From Phytophthora sp. 'mugwort' (Eukaryota; Oomycota; Peronosporomycetes; Peronosporales; Peronosporaceae): a stretch of DNA of 64,000 bases. The DNA lies in contig JAUCEF010000016.1 in NCBI GenBank assembly GCA_033558025.1, forward strand, positions 3,410,001 to 3,474,000, given 5' to 3'. The notes beneath the pieces were generated by a model. The model searched no databases and was not told where the DNA came from. It saw only the letters and a program-made list of their open reading frames with translations. The position numbers were made by a program, and so were the translations under genes. Shown here piece after piece: positions 12,180 through 22,065 of this stretch (position 1 is its first letter; every line of letters begins with the position of its first letter).

Positions 12180-13576
12180 AACCTTGATGCTAACGAGCAC
12201 GTCAAGTTCATCAAACGTTATTTCATAGACAACAAGAAACTGATGTATTGTGGACCGAACGATGAGGCTCCTCGGCCTGTGGTACCTGCCATCGACGAGA
12301 TAATAAATGCATGTATTTCTCTGTGTTAAATTTTACGGGTATCCAGGAATCGATCGAATTGCGGCTAGTCGAGAGGTAGTACCACTGGAAGCACATGATT
12401 CGGAGTACATGTATTCGAGACTATGTAAAGTCTTGTGAGACGTGTCAGCGAACTAAAGCGCAGACCACAAGCCGCCTGGTTTAATTCAAAGCCAATCTAT
12501 TCCACACGGGTGATGGACGCACGTGGTCATGGATTTTATTATGGCACTACCAGCAACTCGGAATTTATTAGATTCTGTACTCGTGGTAGTTGACCAGCTC
12601 ACGAAGCGTGCGCATTTTGTGGCATGTCGAGGTACAGCAACTGCGCGTGAAGTGGCAGAACTATACCGTGACCACATCTTCACCTTGCATGGGGTCCCTG
12701 CGGAAGTGCTTACCGATCGGGACCCCAAGTTCACAACTACTGTATGGACAACCTTATGTGCGATGCTAGGAACTAGGCAAAAGTTGACAGTGCATTTCGA
12801 CACCAAGCAAACGGTGTCACTGAGCGCCTGAATCAAACAACTGAAAACTATTTGCGTACATTTTCGATGGAGCATCGACCAACTGGGATTCGTACCTTTC
12901 GCTTGCAGAGTTTGCTTATAATTCGCGGTACCAAGCGTCAATTGGGATGACCCCTGTTGAAGCTGACTTGGGTAACCTGCCATCGACTCCAGCGAGTCTG
13001 CTACATCCACACCGCGCGACTGGAGCGGAACGACAACGTAGTGCTCTGGGGAAGACGTTCCTCGAGTATCAAGCGGACCGATTAGCTACAGTTCGTCGGG
13101 ACCTATAGCAAGCTTTTAAATCGCATGAGAGAATATTACAACAAAGATAGGCCCGTGCAAGCGTCTAAGTTCGAGGAGGAAGTATTACTATCGACCGAAA
13201 CCTCCGAACTAGCATGCCAGGACGACCAAACAGAAGCTGGGGATAAGTTGGATTGGATCGTATGCTATAGTAAATTGGCTTGGTCATGATTACGACGAGC
13301 TCAAACTGCCCAAATTATAAATTTGACCCTGTATTCCACACCGACTATCTCAAACCGTACGTACACAACACGTTGCGCGAGCAAGATCCATTCAAAGTGC
13401 AGCCAGAATGGGCTGACGGGGAGTTGGTGGACGATATTGTTGGTCACAAGCGCTTGCGAGGCAAGGAATACTATGAGGTCAAATGGACAGGAACACTGTG
13501 CTGTTTTCCGGAGGTTGAAACAAATCCAAACACAGGGCAGAGCAGGTGGCGATCCTGCTGGAAACTTGTAGTCTAG
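12180..13576 (+). pseudogene. Integrase and chromodomain of the plus-strand chromovirus
   Basis: The zinc-binding part lies near 12310-12480. The DDE core is readable at 12523-12831 with VMDFIMALPA, VVVDQLTKRAHFV and VLTDRDPKF (second catalytic Asp). The C-terminal integrase part is broken. A chromodomain closes the element at 13280-13576, with VDDIVGHKRLRGKEYYEVKW. Chromodomains guide integration of gypsy chromoviruses into chromatin. A chromodomain at the C-terminus places the element among the chromoviruses. Confidence 0.8.
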
Positions 13577-14345
13577 TGTATTGGTAATGTTTGTGATATA
13601 ACTAGCAGATTGAAAAGTGAGAGGTATGGACAGTCATCACCATCCATCCTTCTCAATGAAGTGTAGAGCTTTCAAGCCGATGGCAGCATGAAAGGTAACG
13701 TGCACATCCAGAGATTCCACTTGGATCTCTGGCGGCCTGTTTTACAATATCCATAAAAGTTTGGTCAGATCCATATGTCTGGATCTGCCATCGCCAATAA
13801 AGCGTACTGACCTTGATGCACCAGGGTCAGGCGCGACTTCGTCTGTGATTGACATGATTGCACCAGGTCACTCACTGTCTGTTCGTTAAGTCTTTGTATT
13901 TCATGTCTGGCGCCGGATGCTGGCTTAACTTAGAATCCACCACACAGCCCCTAAGCTTGATTCTGCCGCCACTCTCGACTTCGTCGTTCACTACCATGGC
14001 AGCCGTATCCTTGCCTGGCCACGACAGCTCCAGACGAAACTCTTATCATAGCATTGGACGCACGATCACCCCTCACTGTCCACTCTGTCGGTCTCAGCTG
14101 TTTGTGAACGCGTACGACGACTCACACCTTGGTCCTCGGCTCGAGCCTGTACTAGGCGCTTCGGGGTGTTCGTATCGGGACGGTTGTTTTCAGGTCCGGT
14201 TGATCACTCGAAGTCTGCAGCGTAGCAATGACGGGGTCACCTCTGTCGGATGCCTGAATAGTTGTTGCAGCTGAACGTGATTGCTGTCGTCGACGACTGG
14301 ACCTCCGACGACTCTTGTCCGGCGGCCTTACCGTCGCAGTCGCAA
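13577..14345. other. LTR-like flanking sequence without a recognised gene
   Basis: This lies between the chromodomain end of one gypsy copy (plus strand) and the chromodomain end of another (minus strand), so it should contain the 3' LTRs of one or both. It holds short palindromes such as CAGAGATTCCACTTGGATCTCTG (13710-13732 region) and AGATCCATATGTCTGGATCT (about 13768-13787). A 138-codon plus frame at 13858-14274 has no recognisable domain. Confidence 0.4.
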
Positions 14346-16290
14346 CTACCGTTTTCTGTAGCTGTCTATCTTAGTCGTGGTCAACATCTGCCAGTGCGCT
14401 TTAAGCTCTTGATCCGCGATTGCCACGTACTGGTTCAACAATGTCGGAACATCCCGAGATAGATTTGCGAGCGGTTCATACGAGTCCTCAATCGCTTCAA
14501 GACCCTTCCACTGCACCAAAATCTCATAATCGTTGATCTTACCATTCCACTGGTGGTCCTTGAGCTTCTCGATCGCCAAGACGATTCCTTGCGACGAAAT
14601 ATGCTCGAGGCATTCCTCCGTCACCTCCAAGCTGAAGTCCGCATAGAACTTAAGTCTAGAGGCGTGTACATCCAACTCACGCCAGTGATGAGGTGTCGAA
14701 TTAGAAAGGAATGCGCATCGGCACGCACCACACGATAAGGCCCCACCCAAGTGATGAGCAGTTTGTTGCCATTCTTCTCGTCAACCCTTGCACGTAGTGA
14801 ACTTCACAACGTTTTCTCCTCGTTCTCGCTTCTTGTTCAATAGTCTCTGCTTCAGGCGTTGGTCTTCAACCACCCCGTGCATATCTTGAATATTGTTTTG
14901 CAGGTTGGCGAGGAAATCGTCGATCTTATCACACGCGGGTACCTCCTTGAATTCCCCCGTACCAGGCAGGTAGAATTCTTTGAGAGGTGTTGGGCACGGC
15001 AGCCCGGTAAATAGCTCTACTGGCGCTGTGTTGCCGAGTGAGGGTACCGCAGTGTGATTTAGACTGGACTGTATCATGGGCACCAGGTACACCCAATCGT
15101 TGTGGTTTATCTTGTATTCCAAAATCATTGTCCGAATCACTCGGAGGATATCCCGGTTCACCCGCTCGACAGAGCCATTGATCCACGGGCAGTAGGCGGG
15201 GATGAACTGCTGTTGCGTGCGCGGCCTGCACGACAGCTCACTCGCTACTTCGTTCTTGAAATGAGTTCCTTGATCCGAGATCCAAATTGGTGGCAGGCCA
15301 AACCGAGAATGCCAAGCAAGAACGCTTCCACGGTCACAGTACTGTCGGCGGTGTCTGCCACAATAAGCTCACAGAAATGCAAGGCATGGTCCTTGAGCAC
15401 AAGGAATGTACTTAGAGTATCTAAAGCTTTCACACATGAACAAGAAGTCGAAATGTAAAACTCCATTGCGCTCACTGCAGTCAATCGTTTCACTCCGAGG
15501 TCTGGGGATGATTTTCCCCCCTTTTGAATGCCGGCTATTTTTTTGAGTGCCGGCTATGCACTCAAAAGTGGACGCCAGGGTGTTAAGATTCTCAATTGCA
15601 AACAATCGACGTATGTGTTCAACCATGGCAGCGTTACCACGGTGTCCTTGAGCTCCATAGTGTGCAATGATGAATCGGCGTAGGATGAGGTCACTAGCTT
15701 CAGTAGGAATCCAAATCCGGTTGCGGAGCGTGAGTATGCCATCATCGGTACCTTCAGCTCCTAATGGCGGTTCATATCGGGACTGCACCATCCAAATCTC
15801 CACAAAAGTCGGCCAAACGAAATTGTCGTCATCGAGAGGGCGGAGCGTCGAGATGATCGGCCCCGCTACCTCCGTCGCTGGTTCTTGTTGAGGTGCAGCA
15901 CTTGATGCTGCTGGTGTGTCAGTACGAATCCTCCTGATCGTGGTGGCCACCGGAACGTGGTTACCGCCCACCTACTGATCATATCGACCCAGACGTTCTG
16001 GGGTCCTGCGATGTGCTCGATTACGTAGTGGTAGTGCATCAACTTCATGGACCACCGCAACAATTTGCCTTTCACATGCTACTTGACGTGTTCGTCGGGC
16101 GTAAACACATGAATCAAATTGCGGTGATCACAGAACATACCTGAATCCTTGCTGTCTGAGTAGCAAATAATCCAGTTTATCACAGGCGAATGCAATCGGG
16201 AACGCTTCCTTCTTGATCACTGTCCAGTTGAGCTGGCTACCTGTAAAGGTACGGCTCATGCACTCAATGAGGTGATGCTGCTGGTCCTAG
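14346..16290 (-). mobile_element. Minus-strand gypsy chromovirus, 3' half (RNase H to chromodomain)
   Basis: Read on the minus strand from 16290 down, RNase H comes first with TFTGSQLNWTVIKKEAFPIA and, at about 16075-15960, KGKLLRWSMKLMHYHYVIEH and AGPQNVWVDMISRW. Next is the H2C2 integrase zinc finger at 15971-15550 (HYGAQGHRGNAAMVEHIRRL). The integrase core and C-terminal part follow at 15490-14781, and a chromodomain-like end (LVQWKGLEAIEDSYEPLANL) at 14750-14346. Frames are broken in several places. Reverse transcriptase and gag are missing, and homology stops at about 16290, exactly where a kinase fragment in the opposite orientation starts. Confidence 0.8.
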
Positions 16291-16298
16291 ACAGGCAC

Positions 16299-16562
16299 TT
16301 TGTAGTGTTATCTGAATTAGACACGTGTAAAATACCGTTCTCGGATGTTGTAACGCCAGAGGGGAAGAAGCCCAAGCCATTTCAGATTCTACACTGGGTA
16401 CTCGACGGCAAGTTGAGCCCCGTGTTCTCCGAAGAGTGTCCGAGATGGATCCATTCAGTCGGAATGCAGTGCCTGCAGCATGATCCAGACGTGCGCCCTA
16501 CGGCAGCTGAACTAACGCAAGTGCTGTGGATGGATGTACGTCACAGAATTTACACGCTATGA
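16299..16562 (+). pseudogene. 5'-truncated TKL kinase fragment, copy 1 of the array
   Basis: From 16299 the frame reads FVVLSELDTCKIPFSDVV and then PFQILHWVLDGKLSPVFSEE and DPDVRPTAAELTQVL. This aligns residue by residue with the last 85 or so residues of the kinase at 17079-19025 (subdomains IX-XI). The rest of the kinase domain, the membrane span and the ectodomain are absent because a minus-strand gypsy element abuts at about 16290. It is the first, truncated member of the tandem kinase array. I saw no remaining 5' part on the far side of the retroelement. Confidence 0.85.
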
Positions 16563-17042
16563 TGGCTGCTATGAAAAATACTTCCTGGTGGTACATGTAC
16601 AAAGGAGATTAGAGTTCTTGTTCAAATCTAAATTTTAGCACTAATAAAACAATAACGACAAATCTTGAAAGTTTGAGCGTTCCGAGACTTAAGTTTTTGT
16701 GGACTTGCATCAGCCTTCCTTTTACCCATCATGTCGTTCAGTTATGGCATCACAATTCGATAAAAATTGTGAATGTCATGAAGGATTTAAAGATAAACGA
16801 GATGATCAATTGCATGAAAGTGTCCGCAAGCCAATCATTCCATTGAAACCCTGCTGTTTAGATTCCACGCCTCTACATCCTATAGTTTGTTTAACTCGAA
16901 TCCCGCGGTAAGAGTTCGTGTACTTAAAGCCACATCATTGCTCCAGATGATGGCGATCCATCTGTATTAACTTCCCTCTATAGTGTCGCCATCCAGTTGA
17001 CCACCACGCGCTCTGACGCCTATATCTACATATATACATAAC

Positions 17043-17050
17043 TCTCATTC
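17043..17050 (+). promoter_or_regulatory. Possible oomycete initiator for the kinase gene
   Basis: TCTCATTC followed by GTTAAAG resembles the oomycete initiator (TCAYTYY) with flanking region. It sits about 30 bp before the ATG at 17079, which agrees with the short 5' UTRs common in oomycetes. Confidence 0.35.
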
Positions 17051-17078
17051 GTTAAAGTGCACACTGACTCACACGTTC

Positions 17079-19025
17079 ATGCAAGTGTCCAGTCTCGTGA
17101 CGATTCTTGCGGCCACGTCGACGATGGCCCAACGTGACTACACGATCACCTTCCGAAGTCTCGCAGATGATGATCCGGTATCTACCTCATTCAATTTCGA
17201 TGGTACCAACTCAGACATTGCACAGCAGCTCTACATCCGCCACAAGGCTGGTGACTCAAGTATCGCTGTCTTGATCAACTCAATTCCAACGGCTGTGACC
17301 GACAGACTGGACCCGTTCAAAATTGCTTTCAATGAGCTACCTGGACTGGCCCAACGTGCAATTCTTTGGGATACCGGCTTCGGTCTCTCTCCTTGGGGTG
17401 ACCCGGTTCAGATCTGGCCGATAAAGGACTACACAATGGCAGATATCGCTGTCCCACAAGACGATCTCACTAAAGTAAACTGCACCTTGTTGGAGTGCCC
17501 CCAGCCGAACAACGTTTCAGCTTTCTCGAGCCAATTTTGTTCAGGAACACAGATCCTCAACGTTTCTCGATGCGTAGCTGATACATTTGTAGACTCCAGC
17601 GCGTCGGATTTTATAGGTGTGATGTGGTCTACAGGTGGCGACATCTCCATGACCCCACACATTCGACTGAAAGAGCACACATGGACAGAGCCCAGTACGG
17701 GCCTTTCATCCAGCATCTACGCGGTTCATACAGTTTCTAGTGTGGACGATCCGACCTGGAACAAGTGTCCTGCCAACGATATCTACTCGTCGTTGATCGT
17801 CCCGTGCCACAGGAGAATCGACTTCACGGATGCTCAAATTGCAGCCTTCAAGCGGCCAACAGGTAGCGTCTGGGTTACAACATGGCTAAACGATGAATTC
17901 GCAGTAAAAGATTCAGGATTCGACGAACTTTTGCTGCTCCCGATCGTTCTTGGGGTTATCGCTGTCATTGGGATCGGATGGCTCTGCTGGATGAGGATCA
18001 CAGGCAAGCAAACTTCTTCCTACGATGTTGACGCGATCTCCTCGAATTATTTGGATGTGGCAGCACAGGAACAAGCGCTTGGACTGTCAAGTTCTGGGCC
18101 ATCGGTCTCTAGCCATCCCGATGACTACGAAAGTGCTGGTTTCAACCAAACGTTCCGGATATTACTGCACAGTCAACATCTTCACGGAAATCGACTTCCG
18201 TACGATAGTCTTGTGTTCCATACGCAGTTATCCAAGGGAGTTTCAGGAGAAGTGTGGGTCTGTCTGTATGGAGGTCAACAAGTTGCGGTGAAGAAACTAC
18301 TTGACACGAAGAACCAGCGAGCTGATGAGCTGCAAGCTTTTGCTCAAGAGATTGAGCTGACTGCTAGTCTAATTCACCCTCATATCGTCAAGTTTGTTGG
18401 CGTCGCGTGGAATAAATTGAGCAATTTGGCAATGGTGCTCGAGTGCGTTCCCATGGGGAACCTCAAGGATTATTTGCACAAAAACTCGGACCTGCTATCG
18501 TGGACGAGAGACCGAGTTCACATGATGATCGCAGTAGCTGAAGCACTCGAGTATCTGCACTCTCGTACGCCAGCAGTTATCCATCGTCATCTCAAGTCCA
18601 ACAACATCCTACTGACCGAAAGTTTTGAGCCTAAACTGATCGACTTTGGTGAGAGTCGAGACATGATCGATCTCACTGGAGTCGGGACGCCATATTGGAC
18701 AGCGCCCGAGATCCTGGAGGGCAATCGCTACACAGAGAAGGCAGATATCTACTCGTTTGGTGTAGTACTCTCTGAACTGGACACGGGGCGAATGCCTTAC
18801 GTTGATGCTGTGCAAGAGGACGGCACTAAGTTAATGCCGTTCCAAATTTTGCAAAAAATCATGTCGGGCATCTTGCGTCCGACATTTTCGAAGGATTGTC
18901 CGCCAAGGATTCAGCAAATTGGTTCTGCATGTTTATCACTGGACCCTGCGGATCGTCCGACCGCGCAGGAATTAATTCGGTGGTTTGAAGGGAGAGGTGG
19001 CGAAAAACATTGTAACTCAACGTGA
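17079..19025 (+). CDS. TKL-type membrane protein kinase with HRD changed to HRH (possible pseudokinase)
   Basis: The 648-residue protein has a signal peptide (about 1-17), a Cys-containing ectodomain to about 280 with possible N-glycosylation sites, one membrane span (about 285-308), a short linker and a cytosolic kinase domain (about 375-640). Kinase motifs are KGVSGEVWV (glycine loop), VAVKK with Lys405, DFG at 522-524, GTPYWTAPEI, and the subdomain IX block DIYSFGVVLSELDTG. The catalytic loop reads VIHRHLKSNNIL: the proton-acceptor Asp is His504 (codon CAT). The two neighbouring paralogues keep HRD. It is therefore predicted to be catalytically weak or dead, although it could still bind ATP or signal as a scaffold. 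It is intronless, with no stops. The family is the expanded oomycete TKL kinases with extracellular parts; the ligand is unknown. Confidence 0.88.
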   Translation: MQVSSLVTILAATSTMAQRDYTITFRSLADDDPVSTSFNFDGTNSDIAQQLYIRHKAGDSSIAVLINSIPTAVTDRLDPFKIAFNELPGLAQRAILWDTGFGLSPWGDPVQIWPIKDYTMADIAVPQDDLTKVNCTLLECPQPNNVSAFSSQFCSGTQILNVSRCVADTFVDSSASDFIGVMWSTGGDISMTPHIRLKEHTWTEPSTGLSSSIYAVHTVSSVDDPTWNKCPANDIYSSLIVPCHRRIDFTDAQIAAFKRPTGSVWVTTWLNDEFAVKDSGFDELLLLPIVLGVIAVIGIGWLCWMRITGKQTSSYDVDAISSNYLDVAAQEQALGLSSSGPSVSSHPDDYESAGFNQTFRILLHSQHLHGNRLPYDSLVFHTQLSKGVSGEVWVCLYGGQQVAVKKLLDTKNQRADELQAFAQEIELTASLIHPHIVKFVGVAWNKLSNLAMVLECVPMGNLKDYLHKNSDLLSWTRDRVHMMIAVAEALEYLHSRTPAVIHRHLKSNNILLTESFEPKLIDFGESRDMIDLTGVGTPYWTAPEILEGNRYTEKADIYSFGVVLSELDTGRMPYVDAVQEDGTKLMPFQILQKIMSGILRPTFSKDCPPRIQQIGSACLSLDPADRPTAQELIRWFEGRGGEKHCNST

Positions 19026-19079
19026 AGATTTAGAATCTACTTAGAATTTGCTGCTACAAATCGCGTGTGTGTTCATGAA

Positions 19080-19650
19080 TCGAGAAACTCGAGGACACTT
19101 TGCGTCTTCCGAGATGCCGATAATAGGGAAGGCACGGTTGTCGCATTCCGTACGAAAGTCTTACGTTTAAGGAGTCTCTGCCAAAGGGAGCTTCAGGATA
19201 AATCTGAATCGGTGATTATAGCTGGAAGAACGTCGCAAGCGGTTGATTCAAAAGCCAAGATCAAGCCTTAGACGAAAGAAATTGAACTCAGTGCTACATG
19301 TAGTCTTATTCCCAACATCGTCAGCTCTAGCAGCAGATAACACCGTTCGTTTAGTCTAGCCTCAACAATCTCGCCGTGAGGGGAAGTTTACAGAGCTATT
19401 TGCATCACAACGCGGACTTGTTGTCCTAGACGGGAGACAAGATTGACAAAATTCATCTTAATTGCTTATGCGCTTCAATATTTATCATTTATTTATCGTG
19501 ATCGCAACCCCAACAACATTTACTAGCAAAGTAACTAGACGGCACGTCCTACTGAACAGCACCCGAGATCTTGGAAGACAAAAACTACGTATATATCTTT
19601 TGATCCTTCAAGTCGTCCGGTGCGTGCCAATAGATCCGAAGGCAACACTG
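19080..19650 (+). pseudogene. Highly decayed TKL kinase relic, copy 3 of the array
   Basis: Several collinear stretches match the neighbouring kinases. Near 19155-19200 is the pre-kinase segment and glycine loop. Near 19273-19325 is EIELSATCSLIPNIVS. Near 19358-19440 are LNNLAV and SLQSYLHHNADLLS. Near 19545-19590 is the activation loop in the form GTSY-stop-TAPEILED. Near 19620-19645 is CVPIDPKA. The frames change repeatedly and stop codons interrupt them, and the catalytic loop and ectodomain are missing. It is the oldest-looking copy in the array. The following 19650-20040 holds nothing I can identify. Confidence 0.75.
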
Positions 19651-20049
19651 CGGAACTCGTCGTCCCTCTGAGATTCCAGAGATCACTACTAGCTGACTGC
19701 CCGTATGTACATGGCAACGTTGGCGGGTCCAATGGTGAGATTCATTGTCTTGGTCACTGTCGCTTCAGACTCCTAGGGATATTGCGTCAGTAGGATGCCA
19801 TCACGGACACAGCCGTCGAGTCTATGAGTTTCATGATCGATGGCCCTAAACTGGACGAGGAAAATGCGGTCGTCTCATCGCCTTATCCTGATCGTCAATC
19901 GTAGTTGAGATGCCAGGGTAAAATGTACTGTACCACTACGTACATCTTTGCCAGCTCAAGCTTGGGGGACCCAGCGTGTGCGTACCCGCCGTCGCTCGGT
20001 TTGGAGCACTGTCAACGTTACGTCGACGTGTTGCACTAATGCACTCGTA

Positions 20050-21984
20050 GGGTTCATGTCCGTGGTTCCATCTTCAGATATTTTGCCAGCCATGCGGGTG
20101 GCTGTCGCCCTTGGAAGCGCCGTGGCTGGTTCGGACGCCTCGTTCGTGTTCGGTGCCTCCAATTTAGACATCGCCCTGCAGCCTTACGTCCGCTATAAAA
20201 GCTGGGGATACCGGCAAAAAGGTCTTCCTTCACTCAGTTCCGACGGATGAGGACCCGCCTCGATCCGCTTGGCGTCATGTTCAATGAATTACCGGGACTC
20301 GTTCAACGTGCCGTGCTCTGGGACTCCGGCTTCGGTATATCCCCTACCAACGACGTGGTTCAGATCTGGACACTAAATGGCTACACTATGGCAGATCTCG
20401 CTGTGCCCAAAGACGATGTTAGTGACGCTGGCTGCACGTTCACAAACTGCTCACAGCAAAATAACGAGACGACCTACTACACGTTGGTTTGTTCCGGGGA
20501 CCAGATGCTCACTGTCGTTCGTTGCGTGGTGGACACGTTCGAGGACGTGGGTCCCGTGGATTTCTTGGGCGTCATGTGGTCGCAAGGTGGAGACCCCGAC
20601 ATGGCCCCGCAGATCCATCTTCGAGAGCACTCGTGAACTGACCCGGTCCCGGATGAATCGTACACCGTCTACGCGGTCTACACGGTGCCCAGCTCGCAAG
20701 ATGCGACTTGGAATCAATGTCCTGCTAATAATGGGTACGCTTCGTTAACGGTGCCTTGCTATACGAGAGCCGACTTTACGGACGACGAGATTGTAGCCAT
20801 GACGACGCCTACTGGAAGTGAGTTGGTTACGACATGGCTGCAGGACGAGTTCGCTAAGAACAGTTCAGGTTTCAAACTGCGACTACTAGTCCCAATGATC
20901 TTGGGGGCTATGTGTATCGTAATGACTGCATTCGTTTGGTATCGCCGGCGACGGAACGCGAACAAGTTCCGCGAGTCACCAGCAACGTGGGTACTTGACG
21001 ACGGAGCGACGCCTTATTGGGCTGAAGATCAGCATGAGGAAGGCACAAACCACTTTGCCACGCTCTAGTCGCCCCGGTTGAGGTCTTACGAGAGTGCAGG
21101 CTCCAATACGACGTTGCAGATCCTACTCGATAGTCATTACCTTCAGGGCAAATGGATCCCATACGAGAGTCTTCAACTCAAGACAGCGTTATCAAACGGA
21201 GCGTCGGGTGAGGTCTGGGAGTTCAATAGGCAAAAAGTCGTAGCCAAGAGACTGCGACAAAAGCATCAGCATCAAAAGGCAGACAAGGTGCAAACATTTG
21301 CTGAAGAGATTGAGCTCACTGCCAGTCTCGCTCATCCTCACATCGTCGAGTTCATTGGTGTGGCTTAGAATAGTCTCAATAATCTAGTGATGGTGCTCGA
21401 GTATGCTCCCATCGGTAGTCTGCAACGTTATCTCGAGACGAATGGAGATCTCCTGTCCTGGGCACGTGACAATATATATGGCTATCGGAATCGCTCAAGC
21501 TCTGGCGTATCTGCATGGCCACGAGTCGCCTTTGATCCATCGAGATCTCAATTCTACTAACATTTTATTGACGAGGAAGCTGGAGCCAAAGCTCATTGAC
21601 TTTGGTGCGAGTCGTGGAACTGTAGATCTTACCATGACAGCGGGTATTGGCACACCGTATTGGACAGCTCCCGAAGTCTTGGAAGGCAAGCGATACACGG
21701 AACAAGCAGACATTTACTCGTTTGGTGTCGTGTTAACTGAGCTTGGTACCGGTAGAATTCCTTACTACGACGCGTTGATGCAAGACGGGAGCAAATTAAA
21801 GCCCGCACACATCTTACAGAGCGTCGTGTCTGGTGAACTGCAGCCGAGTTTCTCAACGGATTGTCCGCCACGGATTCAACGGATTGGCTCGGTCTGTTTG
21901 GCGTACGATCCGTCTAGTCGACCAACCGCACAGCAGCTTGTTCAAGAGCTCGAAGGTGGCAGCAACAACAATATTAGGAACTAA
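20050..21984 (+). pseudogene. TKL membrane kinase pseudogene with stops and frameshifts, copy 4
   Basis: The whole family architecture is present but broken. The ectodomain runs from about 20050 to 20860, the membrane span is near 20870-20935, and the kinase domain is at about 21180-21960, with HRDLNSTN and DFGASR intact. Frameshifts lie near 20198 and 20250 and another near 21470. In-frame stops lie at 20634-20636 (TGA where the paralogue has a Trp codon), 21066-21068 (TAG) and 21366-21368 (TAG, again in place of Trp). The last 190 codons remain open. Similarity to copies 2 and 5 is high along its length, so inactivation looks fairly recent. Three stops and three shifts are too many for sequencing error. 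Confidence 0.88.
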
Positions 21985-22065
21985 AAGAAGAGTTTGTAGT
22001 AAAAAAAAACAAAAGTCCAGACGTTCTGTTCTGACTCGATGCAAATCCCCCCACCAGGTGGCCAA

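Noticed and set aside
13858..14274. A 138-codon Ser/Leu-rich plus-strand gene
   Set aside because: It lies where two gypsy 3' ends should have their LTRs and shows no domain.
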